Assembly (NCBI GenBank): GCA_944322815.1
Contig: CALUQB010000004.1
Location: forward strand, 53,434-117,433
Source of the DNA: an uncultured Bacteroidales bacterium
Lineage (GTDB): Bacteria; Bacteroidota; Bacteroidia; Bacteroidales; UBA932
Length of the DNA: 64,000 bases
Direction of reading: 5' to 3'
Both the position numbers and the translations under genes were made by a program. Under the pieces are notes generated by a model. The model was not told the DNA's origin. It was given only the letters and a program-made list of their open reading frames with translations, and did no database searches. Positions 34,794 to 43,781 of this stretch are shown here, one piece after another. Within the stretch, counting starts at the first letter, position 1. Each line of letters starts with the position of its first letter.

Positions 34794-36065
34794 CTAACCT
34801 ATGGTATCGAAACCGGTATACGGTCTGAGAGCCTCCGGAATGATGATCTTCCCGTCTTTCTGGTTATCCTCCAGCAGCGCAGCCACTACACGCGGCAGAG
34901 CAAGGGAACTTCCGTTCAGGGTATGAGCCAGCCGTGTCTTCCCGTCAGCATCCTTATACCTCAGTTTCAGTCTGTTAGCCTGATATGACTCGAAATTCGA
35001 AACCGAGCTGATCTCAAGCCACCTGCCCTGCGCGGCAGAATAAACTTCGAAATCATACGTAATGGCCGATGTGAAACTCAAGTCACCTCCGCACAGACGG
35101 AGAATCCTGTACGGAAGGCCAAGCCTCTTCACAATACCTTCCACATGAGCTATCATCTCATCAAGGGCGGCATAGGAGTTTTCCGGTTTTTCTATTCTGA
35201 CTATTTCCACCTTGTCGAACTGATGAAGCCTGTTCAGACCGCGGACATCCTTGCCATACGAACCGGCCTCTCTTCTGAAGCACGGAGTATAAGCAGTCAT
35301 TTTTACAGGAAAATCATTGTTTCCGAGAATGACGTCACGATAGATGTTGGTCACCGGCACTTCTGCCGTAGGCACCAGATAGTAGTTGTCCAAAGTCGCA
35401 TGATACATCTGTCCCTCCTTGTCAGGAAGCTGGCCCGTACCAAAACCGGATGCCTCATTCACCATCACAGGCGGCTCCACTTCAAGATAGCCGGCAGCCG
35501 TATTGATGTCCAGGAACATGTTGATCAAGGCTCTCTGGAGTCTCGCACCCTTACCTTTGTAAACAGGGAAACCTGCTCCGGTAAGCTTGACACCCAGATC
35601 GAAGTCTATTATGTCGAACTTCTTGGCAAGCTCCCAGTGAGGAAGTGCGTCCGGGCCAAGTTCAGGAATCTCGTTTCCCATCTTCACCACTACATTGTCA
35701 TCCGAATTCTTTCCTTCCGGCACCAGATCACAAGGGATATTCGGAAGAAGGACCAGCAGAGACTCCAGTTCATGGCTGTTTTCGTCCGATTTGGTTTCAA
35801 GTTCCCTGGACTTGTCCTTCAGAGATGCCACCTCCGCCTTTACGGCTTCCGCCTCGGACTTCCTGCCTTCTTTCATGAAGCCTCCTATCAGGGCGGCTTT
35901 CTGCTTCTGCTCTGCCAGACAACTGTCGAGTTCTGCCTGAAGAGCACGTCTGGTCTTGTCAAGTTCAATTATCTTATATACTATATCGCGGGCATCGAAA
36001 TGCTTGACCGCAAGTTTTCTGACCACGTACTCCGGATCATCACGCAATAATTTCAGTGTCAACAT
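34794..36065 (-). CDS. serS: seryl-tRNA synthetase
   Basis: A 423-residue class II synthetase charging tRNA-Ser. The N-terminal long coiled-coil arm (about 30-105, ALQAELDSCLAEQKQKAALI to SHELESLLVLLP) binds the tRNA variable arm; the catalytic core has motif 2 (TPCFRREAGSYGKDVRGLNRLHQFDKVE) and motif 3 (NGSSLALPRVVAALLEDNQ). Length is normal. It sits alone between rpmA and ruvC, on the same strand as both but separated from rpmA by a strong terminator. Confidence 0.97.
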   Translation of the reverse strand: MLTLKLLRDDPEYVVRKLAVKHFDARDIVYKIIELDKTRRALQAELDSCLAEQKQKAALIGGFMKEGRKSEAEAVKAEVASLKDKSRELETKSDENSHELESLLVLLPNIPCDLVPEGKNSDDNVVVKMGNEIPELGPDALPHWELAKKFDIIDFDLGVKLTGAGFPVYKGKGARLQRALINMFLDINTAAGYLEVEPPVMVNEASGFGTGQLPDKEGQMYHATLDNYYLVPTAEVPVTNIYRDVILGNNDFPVKMTAYTPCFRREAGSYGKDVRGLNRLHQFDKVEIVRIEKPENSYAALDEMIAHVEGIVKRLGLPYRILRLCGGDLSFTSAITYDFEVYSAAQGRWLEISSVSNFESYQANRLKLRYKDADGKTRLAHTLNGSSLALPRVVAALLEDNQKDGKIIIPEALRPYTGFDTIG

Positions 36066-36144
36066 AATATTTAATTTTAATTCATTCCATACAAAATCTG
36101 CAGACTGTCACGGGAGAAGAAGCGGCAGACCGTATCGGCCGGAC

Positions 36145-36191
36145 AAAAAAAAGAGGACTGCGTCTCACCCGGAGGGGTACACAATCCTCTT
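36145..36191 (-). terminator. terminator of the rplU-rpmA operon
   Basis: On the minus strand AAGAGGATTG pairs with CAGTCCTCTT (one G-U) around a GC-rich loop and is followed by eight T. Confidence 0.8.
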
Positions 36192-36213
36192 AATCCGCTT
36201 TCTGTCTCCGGGC

Positions 36214-36474
36214 TTAGTTCTCGAAAGGAACTACCGAGACATATGATTTGGCATTAGCCTTCTTGCAGAATTTCACTTTTCCATCGATAAGCGCATAGAG
36301 AGTGTGATCTCTGCCCATCCCGACATTCTGTCCGGGATTGTGCACTGTACCTCGCTGACGGACAATGATGTTGCCTGCCTTTACCACCTGATCTCCGAAC
36401 TTCTTGAGACCCAGTCTTTTGCTATGCGATTCACGACCGTTCTTGGAACTACCGACGCCTTTTTTATGTGCCAT
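36214..36474 (-). CDS. rpmA: 50S ribosomal protein bL27
   Basis: An 86-residue large-subunit protein near the peptidyl-transferase centre. It begins [20 protein letters not shown] directly, with no extra N-terminal peptide that would need trimming as in Firmicutes, and contains the conserved [23 protein letters not shown] block. A GAGGAGG ribosome site precedes the ATG, which is stronger than at most genes here. It follows rplU by 20 bp in the universal rplU-rpmA order. Confidence 0.98.
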   Translation of the reverse strand: MAHKKGVGSSKNGRESHSKRLGLKKFGDQVVKAGNIIVRQRGTVHNPGQNVGMGRDHTLYALIDGKVKFCKKANAKSYVSVVPFEN

Positions 36475-36494
36475 AATAAATTCCTCCTCTAAAA

Positions 36495-36806
36495 TTAAGC
36501 AATTTCGTTAATCTGGATCTTGGTCAGGTCCTGACGGTGACCAGTCAGTTTCTGATAACCTTTACGACGTTTCTTCTTGAAGACAAGCACTTTCTTGCCC
36601 CTGCATGAATCATCGAGGACAGTGGCTTTCACTACAGCCCCTTCCACATACGGAGCACCTACCTTTACGGCTCCGTCAGCATCTACAAGCAGAACCTTGT
36701 CAAGTTCCAGAGACGCACCCTTCTCTTCTGGGAGACGGTTTACAAAAATCTCCATGCCAGCTTCTACCTTGAACTGCTGGCCAGCAATTTCTACTATTGC
36801 GTACAT
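36495..36806 (-). CDS. rplU: 50S ribosomal protein bL21
   Basis: A 103-residue large-subunit protein: [17 protein letters not shown] start, [20 protein letters not shown] middle, and the basic [21 protein letters not shown] end that contacts 23S rRNA. First gene of the rplU-rpmA operon, read from a consensus promoter (36899-36929) after a leader of about 86 nt that contains a small hairpin (GCTGC-ATAA-GCAGC), possibly an autoregulatory site. Confidence 0.98.
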   Translation of the reverse strand: MYAIVEIAGQQFKVEAGMEIFVNRLPEEKGASLELDKVLLVDADGAVKVGAPYVEGAVVKATVLDDSCRGKKVLVFKKKRRKGYQKLTGHRQDLTKIQINEIA

Positions 36807-36898
36807 AAATCAATGAAAACTAAAAAGTTTTAACTGTAAGCGGCTGCATAAGCAGCTCTTTGTCAATGGCTTATCAGTCATATTCACAAATCGGACTG

Positions 36899-36929
36899 CA
36901 AAAATAACACTTTTTGTCGAGATGACAAA
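36899..36929 (-). promoter_or_regulatory. rplU-rpmA promoter
   Basis: Minus-strand TTTG (36926-36929) and TATTTTTG (36899-36906) are 19 nt apart. It overlaps the divergent promoter of the ATPase gene. Confidence 0.6.
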
Positions 36930-36946
36930 AAAAATTGGTATTTTTG
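36913..36946 (+). promoter_or_regulatory. promoter of the degenerate ATPase gene
   Basis: TTTG (36913-36916) and TATTTTTG (36939-36946), 22 nt apart. The two divergent promoters share the same bases, so they may compete. Confidence 0.5.
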
Positions 36947-36969
36947 TTTTCCAAAAATCTCTATCTGAA

Positions 36970-38121
36970 ATGGATACCCCGTTCATATATGACAAATTCG
37001 TGACAGGACGAAACTTCATCGGAAGGAAGACCGAATGCCATGCCTTACGCAATCTTCTGGAGAAAGAGGAGAATATCTGCATATACGAACCGCCGAAGAC
37101 CGGGAAAATGTCTCTGATACAACAGACACTTTTCAATATGCGGATGTCGGGAAAACAGTTTTCTTCCGTGAGGGTCAGTCTGTTCAATGTCCGGGACGAA
37201 AAGACATTCATGCTCAAACTGTGTTCGGCCCTCGTCAGGTCCGCAGCATCCACCCCTGCAGAATACGAAGAAATAGTGGATGCAATGCTCGGCGGGACGC
37301 ATTTCACGTTCGACATGGAACAGTTCTCACTGAAAGACGAAACAGTTTCCCTGAAAGGGATTCCCGACGTGAATGATCTGCAGTCGCTCTTCAGGCTGCC
37401 GCAAAAGATAGCCGGACGGTCCGGAGAACCGGTTTTCGTCATACTGGAGGAATTCCAGAACGTACTTGATCTGGGCGAAGAATCTTCAGACAGGATATTC
37501 GGGACTCTGCTGGAAACACTCAGGGACAGGCAAACCGGAAATACAGGCTATGCTTCGTTCATATTCACGGGTTCGAAAGTGAACGCCATGAAGTTCATTT
37601 TCGAGGAAAGGAAATTCTTCTACCGCCAGGCAGAACACATCCCGATTCCGGCCGTAGACAAGAGGGAAATCTCCGACCACATCATGAGAGGATTCCAGAC
37701 AGGAGGAAAAGTCATCAGCCAGGACCTTATAGACGGAGCCGTGGAGCTTTTCAAGGGAAACCTGTGGTATATCAACCACTTTGCCGCCATCTGCGACTCC
37801 CTGTCGAAAGGTTTTCTGAATGAGGGCACCCTCATGGATGCATTGGGAATGATTCTCTCCATCCATGAAACCAGATTCAGATCCATCACCGATGACCTGA
37901 CTACCCACCAGCTGAACTTCCTGAAAGCCATCCTTGACGGAGAAAACAAATTCAGTTCGGTGGAAGTGGTAGGAAAATACGGCCTTCATTCTTCGGCCAA
38001 TGTCAGAAGAGTGAAGGACGCCTTGAAAAAAAAGGAAATCATCACTTTCAATGAAAAGGACGAGCCTGTATTCCTGGACCCGCTGTATGAATACTGGCTG
38101 GGCCGCGTCTATTTTGAATAA
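36970..38121 (+). CDS. archaeal-type ATPase family protein with altered Walker motifs
   Basis: A 383-residue protein built like PF01637-type ATPases: N-terminal FVTGRNFIGRKTE, P-loop region, VFVILEEFQNV, a sensor-like FIFTGSKVNAMKFIFEE and a C-terminal winged-helix part (FSSVEVVGKYGLHSSANVRRVKDAL). It is a distant paralogue of the gene at 49690. The P-loop reads EPPKTGKM (residues 40-47): the first Gly and the Mg-binding Ser/Thr are replaced, and the Walker B Asp is Glu. It may bind nucleotide weakly or not hydrolyse it. The start at 36970 lies after the inferred transcription start. Function unknown. Confidence 0.8.
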   Translation: MDTPFIYDKFVTGRNFIGRKTECHALRNLLEKEENICIYEPPKTGKMSLIQQTLFNMRMSGKQFSSVRVSLFNVRDEKTFMLKLCSALVRSAASTPAEYEEIVDAMLGGTHFTFDMEQFSLKDETVSLKGIPDVNDLQSLFRLPQKIAGRSGEPVFVILEEFQNVLDLGEESSDRIFGTLLETLRDRQTGNTGYASFIFTGSKVNAMKFIFEERKFFYRQAEHIPIPAVDKREISDHIMRGFQTGGKVISQDLIDGAVELFKGNLWYINHFAAICDSLSKGFLNEGTLMDALGMILSIHETRFRSITDDLTTHQLNFLKAILDGENKFSSVEVVGKYGLHSSANVRRVKDALKKKEIITFNEKDEPVFLDPLYEYWLGRVYFE

Positions 38122-38141
38122 AGGATAACAATCATAGCGTC

Positions 38142-38855
38142 ATGAAAAAGAAGAACATAGCAGTGCTGACCGGTGCCGGGGTCAGTGCGGAAAGCGGAAT
38201 CAGCACATTCAGAGACAGTAACGGACTCTGGGAGAACTACAGGGTGGAGGACGTGGCTTCCATCGAAGGATGGTACAGGAATCCGGAACTGGTCCTCGAT
38301 TTCTACAACACCAGAAGGAAAGAACTCGGACAGGCCAGGCCAAATGCCGCCCACATTGCCATAGCAGAGCTGGAAAAAGACTGGAACGTGACCGTAGTGA
38401 CGCAGAATGTGGACAACCTGCACGAAAGGGCAGGCAGTACCCGAATCATCCACCTGCACGGAGAGCTTACGAAGGTCAGACCGGAAGACAAATGCAACGA
38501 CAGGGACAATTTTTCTGAAGAGTCAGTGTTCGACATAGGATACGGAGAGATCCATCTCGGAGACCTCGCTCCTGACGGGGCACAGCTCAGACCGCACATA
38601 GTATGGTTCGGAGAAGCCGTTCCCAAAATAGAACAAGCCATAGACGCCGTGGAAAAGGCAGATATCCTGCTGATTGTCGGGACCTCGCTGCAGGTCTATC
38701 CTGCCGCAGGCCTGTACAGATATGCAGGATATGACACTCCTATATATATTATAGACCCTAAAGAGGTACCTGTATCCGACTCCAGGATCACTCATATCAG
38801 GGAAGTGGCGACGAAAGGAATGGAGATATTCAAAAATATTTTGAATTCAAAATAA
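38142..38855 (+). CDS. cobB: sirtuin NAD-dependent protein deacylase, zinc-ligand-poor type
   Basis: A 237-residue Sir2 family enzyme that removes acyl groups from lysines using NAD. The Rossmann start VLTGAGVSAESGISTFRDSNGLW, the QNVDNLHERAGS motif with its Asn-Asp pair, the catalytic His in IIHLHGEL and the GTSLQVYPAAGL strand are present. The four zinc-ligand Cys of typical sirtuins are missing; only one Cys occurs between HGEL and LRPHIVWFGE. Similar zinc-free forms occur in other Bacteroidales, as I recall. It follows the ATPase gene by 20 bp. Confidence 0.92.
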   Translation: MKKKNIAVLTGAGVSAESGISTFRDSNGLWENYRVEDVASIEGWYRNPELVLDFYNTRRKELGQARPNAAHIAIAELEKDWNVTVVTQNVDNLHERAGSTRIIHLHGELTKVRPEDKCNDRDNFSEESVFDIGYGEIHLGDLAPDGAQLRPHIVWFGEAVPKIEQAIDAVEKADILLIVGTSLQVYPAAGLYRYAGYDTPIYIIDPKEVPVSDSRITHIREVATKGMEIFKNILNSK

Positions 38856-38869
38856 TCTGACTATCTTTG
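38840..38869 (+). promoter_or_regulatory. rpsU promoter
   Basis: TTTG (38840-38843) and TATCTTTG (38862-38869), 18 nt apart. Transcription would start near 38876, leaving a leader of about 19 nt that is mostly the ribosome-binding site. Confidence 0.6.
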
Positions 38870-38877
38870 CAGCCGCA

Positions 38878-38889
38878 AAAGGAGGTGAT
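38878..38889 (+). promoter_or_regulatory. extended Shine-Dalgarno sequence of rpsU
   Basis: AAAGGAGGTGAT is complementary over 12 nt to the canonical 3' end of 16S rRNA, 5 nt before the ATG at 38895. Most genes here lack any such site. In Bacteroidota bS21 helps to hide the anti-Shine-Dalgarno end, and a strong site on rpsU itself fits translational autoregulation. Confidence 0.8.
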
Positions 38890-38894
38890 TAGAC

Positions 38895-39089
38895 ATGATT
38901 ATAGTACCGGTAAAAGAAGGCGAGAACATTGAGAAAGCGCTCAAGAAATTCAAAAGAAAATTCGAAAAGACAGGAGCTATCCGCGAACTGCGTGCAAGAA
39001 AGGCGTTCGTAAAGCCGTCAGTGAAGAGAAGAGAGGAAATCAAGAAGGCCATTTACGTACAGCACATGCAGCTCATGGACGAGCAGTAA
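38895..39089 (+). CDS. rpsU: 30S ribosomal protein bS21
   Basis: A 64-residue small-subunit protein: MIIVPVKEGENIEKALKKFKRKFEKTG start and a Lys/Arg-rich RELRARKAFVKPSVKRREE segment. Length is typical for Bacteroidota. It has its own consensus promoter, a very short leader with an extended Shine-Dalgarno sequence, and its own terminator, so it is an independent unit set up for tight translational control. Confidence 0.97.
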   Translation: MIIVPVKEGENIEKALKKFKRKFEKTGAIRELRARKAFVKPSVKRREEIKKAIYVQHMQLMDEQ

Positions 39090-39113
39090 TTGTCCGTAAG
39101 AGATATTCCATAG

Positions 39114-39147
39114 AAAAAGGATGACCGGAAAGTCGGCCATCCTTTTT
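39114..39147 (+). terminator. terminator after rpsU
   Basis: A 14-bp stem with one A-C mismatch, AAAAAGGATGACCG/CGGCCATCCTTTTT, ending in T5. Confidence 0.8.
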
Positions 39148-39188
39148 CTTTATTGCCGTATGGCCATCGGTTTTTCAAACAGTATTCG

Positions 39189-39196
39189 TATATTTG
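39189..39196 (+). promoter_or_regulatory. -7 box of the AsmA-like gene
   Basis: TATATTTG, about 23 nt before the ATG at 39219; no clear -33 TTTG. Confidence 0.5.
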
Positions 39197-39218
39197 ACGT
39201 CAATAGGAATCGTAAGAC

Positions 39219-42200
39219 ATGAAACGGAATTCATTCAGCAGCGGGGACAGGAAACGCGGCTGGAAAATTTTCAGAAACATCATACTGGCCGTTGCAGGTA
39301 TATGGGCCGTCATCCTGATAGTCCTGCAGATAGCATTGACACCTGGTGTCCTGACAGGCATGGCAAACAGGGCAGCCTCCCGGATGGTGGACGGCTACGT
39401 ATCGTTCGGCAAGGTCCGCGCTTCAGTGTTCAGGCATTTCCCATATCTGAGTGTCACCTTCGACAGTCTGGCCGTGACCTATCCGGCAGACAGGTTCGAA
39501 GCATACGGTGCCGGACAGGACTGGTACACCAGCCAGGGCCGCGGGGGTACATGCGATACACTGATGTCATTCGACAGACTTTCAGCTGCACTGAACCTGT
39601 CCAGCCTGATAGCCGGACAGATAAACATTCCACAGATCATCCTGTCAAAACCGAGAATTTACGCCACGTCATACAATGACAGTACAGCCTCATGGAATAT
39701 TCTCAAGTTCATGGGGACGGCAGAGGAGAAATCCGATACCGTGTCTTCCGGACTGCCGGACCTGGTGATCGGGAGAATACGGCTTGAAGACAGGCCGCGC
39801 ATCATTTTCAGCAGTATTCCGGATTCTACGAACCTGTCACTAAGCCTGAGAAAGATGATATTCTTCGGCCGCATAGAGACGAAGGATATCCGGAACAGCC
39901 GTCTCGGACTGAGGGTGGACACACTTTTCATGACCGGCCGCTTCCCTGCCGACACCATAGCCGCAAGACTGGATCATTTCGTCCTCCGGGGAAAGGACCA
40001 TGGCATAAACATGAAAGCGCTGGCCACCGCTTACATGGCCACCGGTACATACGGAAGGATGAAGCTTCCGGTAGAGATTGACACCAGGATTTCATTTCCG
40101 GAAGATACCATACGTAGAATATCCATCGAAAGACTGGATGCCAGATTCGCCGACATTCCTGTCTCCGCAAAGGCCGATGTGGGTTTCAAGGGAGACAGTA
40201 TCTATATAAAAGGAGGATGCTACATACATGACTGCGAAGTGAGCAGGCCGATAAACTATTTCGGAAAGAACATAATGAAAGGGCTTGGCGATTTCAAGAC
40301 AGATGCCGTGATCTCGCTGGCCGCCGGAATAGACGGCTGGATAGACTCCGACGGACACATTCCTGCCATCGATGCAGTTCTGGAAATACCGGTAGCGGAC
40401 ATTTCCCACAAAATGCTGGGTGACAACAAAATCGGACTCAAGGCCATTCTGAAAGGATCGGAATCAGGCCGTATGGATCTGCAGCTCGACAGCGTACTCT
40501 TCATCGGGAAAGGCATAGCTCTGGCCGGGTCTGGAAAAGCCGAAGATCTGCTCGGGAAGGATCCCGGACTGAGTGTGAACAGCAGTTTTTTCCTGAACCT
40601 GGACACACTTTCATCGGTAATCAGACGATTTTCCGGCTACTCAGCTGCAGGAAAGATGTCAGCGGCACTCTCCGGGGACATATTGATGTCACAGCTCTCC
40701 CCTTACACTTTCGCTAATGCAAACCTGAAGGGCAATGTGAAAAGCCGCAGCCTGGTTCTGTACTCTCAGAAGGATTCACTGGATATCTACATAGATAGTC
40801 TGGACGTGAAACTCGGCACCTATGCGAATATTTACAACCGGAAAATCACCGAAGGCGAACGCATGATGGGGCTGGCAGCATACGTGGACAGTGTCAGGCT
40901 AAGATACAAAGACCAGATGTCACTGCTGGGCAGGAAGATATCCCTTCTGGCCCAGAACTCCGCAGCCGTGCTCGACAAGAATGACTCATCGGCCTTTTAT
41001 CCGTTCGGAGGCAGGCTGAAAGCAGGTTTCCTGTCCATGAGAGGAGCCGATACATCGGTAATCGCTGTCGCCAGATCAGCAAACAAGTTCAGCATAATGC
41101 CTAAAAAAGGAAGCCCGGATGTTCCTGTGCTCGACCTGTCGAGCAATACCGGCATGGTCTTCGTGAAAGGGCCTGTAAACAGGCTCGCCATCAGGAATCT
41201 GGACCTTACGGCCAATGCTGCCATGAATTCCATAGAAAGACGGCGGAAAGCCAGAGCCTTCGTGGACTCGCTGTCGAAAGCGAACCCGGATGTCCCTCTT
41301 GACTCGCTTTTCGGACAATTCCGCCGGAACCGGCCTGCCCGCGAGATTCCGTCCTGGCTGTCAGAAACTGATTTCAGAAAGAATGACATCAGCCTGGATG
41401 TCGGGGAAAACATCAGGAAATATTTCCGTGAATGGGATATGGAAGGGAGTCTCGGTTTCAAACGGATGAATGTCATGTCACCGTTCTTCCCTCTGAGGAA
41501 CAGGATAAGCGATTTCAGCGGCACATTCAACAATAACGAGATAAACCTCAATGGACTGGTAATTGACAGCGGTCACTCGAATCTCAAGATGACAGGAACA
41601 CTCACCGGACTCAGAATGGCCATACTGCGTACAGGCTTCCTGAAACTGGATGCGGATGTCAGATCAGACAGTCTGGACCTCAACCAGCTTCTGGCGGCAT
41701 ATTCTGCAGGACAGTCATTCACGGCCGCTGATTTCGCAGGCAAAGACATGACAGCGATGGAAGATGAGGAGTTCGAAGAAATGATCATGGCCGACAGCAC
41801 CGAAACGGAAGCCGACTCTGACGTATTGCTGGTCATTCCAGCCAACATTGCGGCAGAAATAAAACTGGATGCGAAAAACGTAAGGTACTCGAAGCTGGAG
41901 ATGAACAGAATGACCGCCGACCTCGTAGTAAAAGAAAGATGCGTACAGTTTACAAACACTTCGGCTACAACCAATATGGGTGACCTGTTCTTCGAAGGTT
42001 TCTATGCCACTCAGACCAAAAAGGACCTGAAGACAGGATTCAACCTGAATTTCTCGAGAATCACGGCGGAAAAAGTGATAGAGATGCTGCCTGCCATTGA
42101 TACGGTGATGCCGCTGCTCAAGTCATTCAAGGGTGAACTGAATCTGGAAATGGCGGCGACGGCTGATATCGACACTACGATGAGCATTCTGACTCCGACC

Positions 42201-42764
42201 ATCAACGGCGTCATAAGGATAGGAGGCAGCCATCTCCAGCTGCACAATGACGAGAGTATCCGGAAAATAGCCAAGATCCTCAAATTCAGGGACAGAGAGA
42301 ATACTTACATAGATCAGATGTCAGTGGAGGGTCTGATCTCGGACAGCAGGCTGGAAATATTCCCGTTCATACTGGACATAGACAGATATGTTCTGGCCAT
42401 GAGCGGAATACAGAATCTGGACTCCTCTTTCAAATACCATGTTTCCGTCATAGAATCTCCGCTTCCATTCAGGGTCGGGATCGACCTTTGGGGTGATTTT
42501 GAGGACATGAAATTCAAGATAGGCAAGGCGAAATATAAAAACGCCAATATCCCTGTATTCACAGCTGCGGTAGATGAGGTGAAACTCAATCTGGCGGAAT
42601 CTATCCGGAACATCTTCCGGAAAGGTGTCGACAAGGCCGTCTCGGAGAACCGCAGACAACAGGAAATAAACGACTACAAGAAAAGCATAGACTATGTCCA
42701 GGCTGTAGACGAGCAGATGGATACACTGTCTGCCGAAGAACAGAAGTCCCTGGATATGGAATAA
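39219..42764 (+). CDS. AsmA-like family protein (inner-membrane-anchored, envelope lipid/protein traffic)
   Basis: An 1181-residue protein with one N-terminal membrane helix (about 22-42) and a long periplasmic body of repeated beta-strand units, typical of AsmA/TamB/YhdP-like bridge proteins thought to move phospholipids to the outer membrane. The start VLTGMANRAASRMVDGYVSFGKVRASVFRHFPYLSVTFDSL is the recognisable AsmA N-terminal domain, and the C-terminal part (FNLNFSRITAEKVIEML, GVIRIGGSHLQLHNDES) matches the AsmA-like C-terminal region. Near 853-875 there is a strongly acidic stretch (EDEEFEEMIMADSTETEADSD). prmA follows after 47 bp. Confidence 0.85.
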   Translation: MKRNSFSSGDRKRGWKIFRNIILAVAGIWAVILIVLQIALTPGVLTGMANRAASRMVDGYVSFGKVRASVFRHFPYLSVTFDSLAVTYPADRFEAYGAGQDWYTSQGRGGTCDTLMSFDRLSAALNLSSLIAGQINIPQIILSKPRIYATSYNDSTASWNILKFMGTAEEKSDTVSSGLPDLVIGRIRLEDRPRIIFSSIPDSTNLSLSLRKMIFFGRIETKDIRNSRLGLRVDTLFMTGRFPADTIAARLDHFVLRGKDHGINMKALATAYMATGTYGRMKLPVEIDTRISFPEDTIRRISIERLDARFADIPVSAKADVGFKGDSIYIKGGCYIHDCEVSRPINYFGKNIMKGLGDFKTDAVISLAAGIDGWIDSDGHIPAIDAVLEIPVADISHKMLGDNKIGLKAILKGSESGRMDLQLDSVLFIGKGIALAGSGKAEDLLGKDPGLSVNSSFFLNLDTLSSVIRRFSGYSAAGKMSAALSGDILMSQLSPYTFANANLKGNVKSRSLVLYSQKDSLDIYIDSLDVKLGTYANIYNRKITEGERMMGLAAYVDSVRLRYKDQMSLLGRKISLLAQNSAAVLDKNDSSAFYPFGGRLKAGFLSMRGADTSVIAVARSANKFSIMPKKGSPDVPVLDLSSNTGMVFVKGPVNRLAIRNLDLTANAAMNSIERRRKARAFVDSLSKANPDVPLDSLFGQFRRNRPAREIPSWLSETDFRKNDISLDVGENIRKYFREWDMEGSLGFKRMNVMSPFFPLRNRISDFSGTFNNNEINLNGLVIDSGHSNLKMTGTLTGLRMAILRTGFLKLDADVRSDSLDLNQLLAAYSAGQSFTAADFAGKDMTAMEDEEFEEMIMADSTETEADSDVLLVIPANIAAEIKLDAKNVRYSKLEMNRMTADLVVKERCVQFTNTSATTNMGDLFFEGFYATQTKKDLKTGFNLNFSRITAEKVIEMLPAIDTVMPLLKSFKGELNLEMAATADIDTTMSILTPTINGVIRIGGSHLQLHNDESIRKIAKILKFRDRENTYIDQMSVEGLISDSRLEIFPFILDIDRYVLAMSGIQNLDSSFKYHVSVIESPLPFRVGIDLWGDFEDMKFKIGKAKYKNANIPVFTAAVDEVKLNLAESIRNIFRKGVDKAVSENRRQQEINDYKKSIDYVQAVDEQMDTLSAEEQKSLDME

Positions 42765-42811
42765 ACGGAATTTATCTCCCCCTAAATAAAATCTGAAAAA
42801 AAGAAGATGAT

Positions 42812-43666
42812 ATGAACAGTCAGGAATACATAGAAGTTTCGATGAAGATTTCCCCTTTCAGTGAAGAGAATGCCGAAATTCTGATGGCCGAACTGGATGA
42901 ACTTCCGTTCGAATCCTTTACTGTGGAAGAACCTTGCCTGAAAGGCTATATTCAGAAAGACAGCTACAGTGCCCAGATGATGAAACTGGTGCTCAGCGGT
43001 CTTGATCTCGAATTCGGCGTGGAGTTCACCTCCACACTGATACCTCCGTGCAACTGGAATGCCCTGTGGGAAGAACAGTTCACTCCGATAGTGGTAGACG
43101 GGAAATGCACCATAAAGGCTACATTCCACAAGGGGCTGAAACGGACCAGATTCAATATCACCATAGATCCCAAGATGGCTTTCGGCACAGGACACCACCA
43201 GACCACTTACATGATGTGCAGGGCTTTGCTTGAAAACGAGTCCGCCATCAAGGGCAAAGTCATCATGGACATGGGATGCGGGACGGCGATTCTGGCCATT
43301 TTGGCCGCCAAAATGGGAGCTGCACATACATACGGAATAGACATAGACGCAATCGCCGCCGTTTCGGCTTTCGACAATGCCAGACTTAACAAGGTATCGC
43401 GGCATGTCGAGACTTATTGCGGAGACGCATCTCTGCTTCAGATGGGAAAATATGATGTCCTGCTGGCCAACATAAACAGGAACATATTGCTGGAAGATAT
43501 CCCTACTTACTCGCGGAGCCTGAAAAAGGACGGACTGCTCATCGTAAGCGGCTTCTACGAAGAGGATCTCCCGATGATTTCAGGAGTCGCCGCACAGGCA
43601 GGTCTGGAGTTCGTGAAATCCGACAGCATGGACAACTGGTGCTGCGCCAGGTTCATGAAGAAGTAG
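42812..43666 (+). CDS. prmA: ribosomal protein L11 methyltransferase
   Basis: A 284-residue SAM-dependent enzyme that methylates ribosomal protein L11. The N-terminal substrate-recognition domain (IEVSMKISPFSEENAEILMAEL) is followed by the catalytic domain: MAFGTGHHQTT, SAM motif MDMGCGTAILAILAAKMGA, GIDIDAIAA and LANINRNILLEDI (the NPP-like motif replaced by NIN, normal for PrmA). Length is typical. It may be read from the AsmA promoter. Confidence 0.96.
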   Translation: MNSQEYIEVSMKISPFSEENAEILMAELDELPFESFTVEEPCLKGYIQKDSYSAQMMKLVLSGLDLEFGVEFTSTLIPPCNWNALWEEQFTPIVVDGKCTIKATFHKGLKRTRFNITIDPKMAFGTGHHQTTYMMCRALLENESAIKGKVIMDMGCGTAILAILAAKMGAAHTYGIDIDAIAAVSAFDNARLNKVSRHVETYCGDASLLQMGKYDVLLANINRNILLEDIPTYSRSLKKDGLLIVSGFYEEDLPMISGVAAQAGLEFVKSDSMDNWCCARFMKK

Positions 43667-43721
43667 TATGGATTCATTCCGCCACCAATATGGCGTCCAT
43701 GGCCAGTCTTCGGAAATAGGT

Positions 43722-43752
43722 TTTGTTTTTCAGGTTTTTATATCTATCTTTG
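43722..43752 (+). promoter_or_regulatory. tRNA-Leu promoter
   Basis: TTTG (43722-43725) and TATCTTTG (43745-43752), 19 nt apart, a full consensus match about 29 nt before the tRNA. Confidence 0.65.
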
Positions 43753-43781
43753 CAAACCCGTCTGGGGTCACTTTCAGGATT

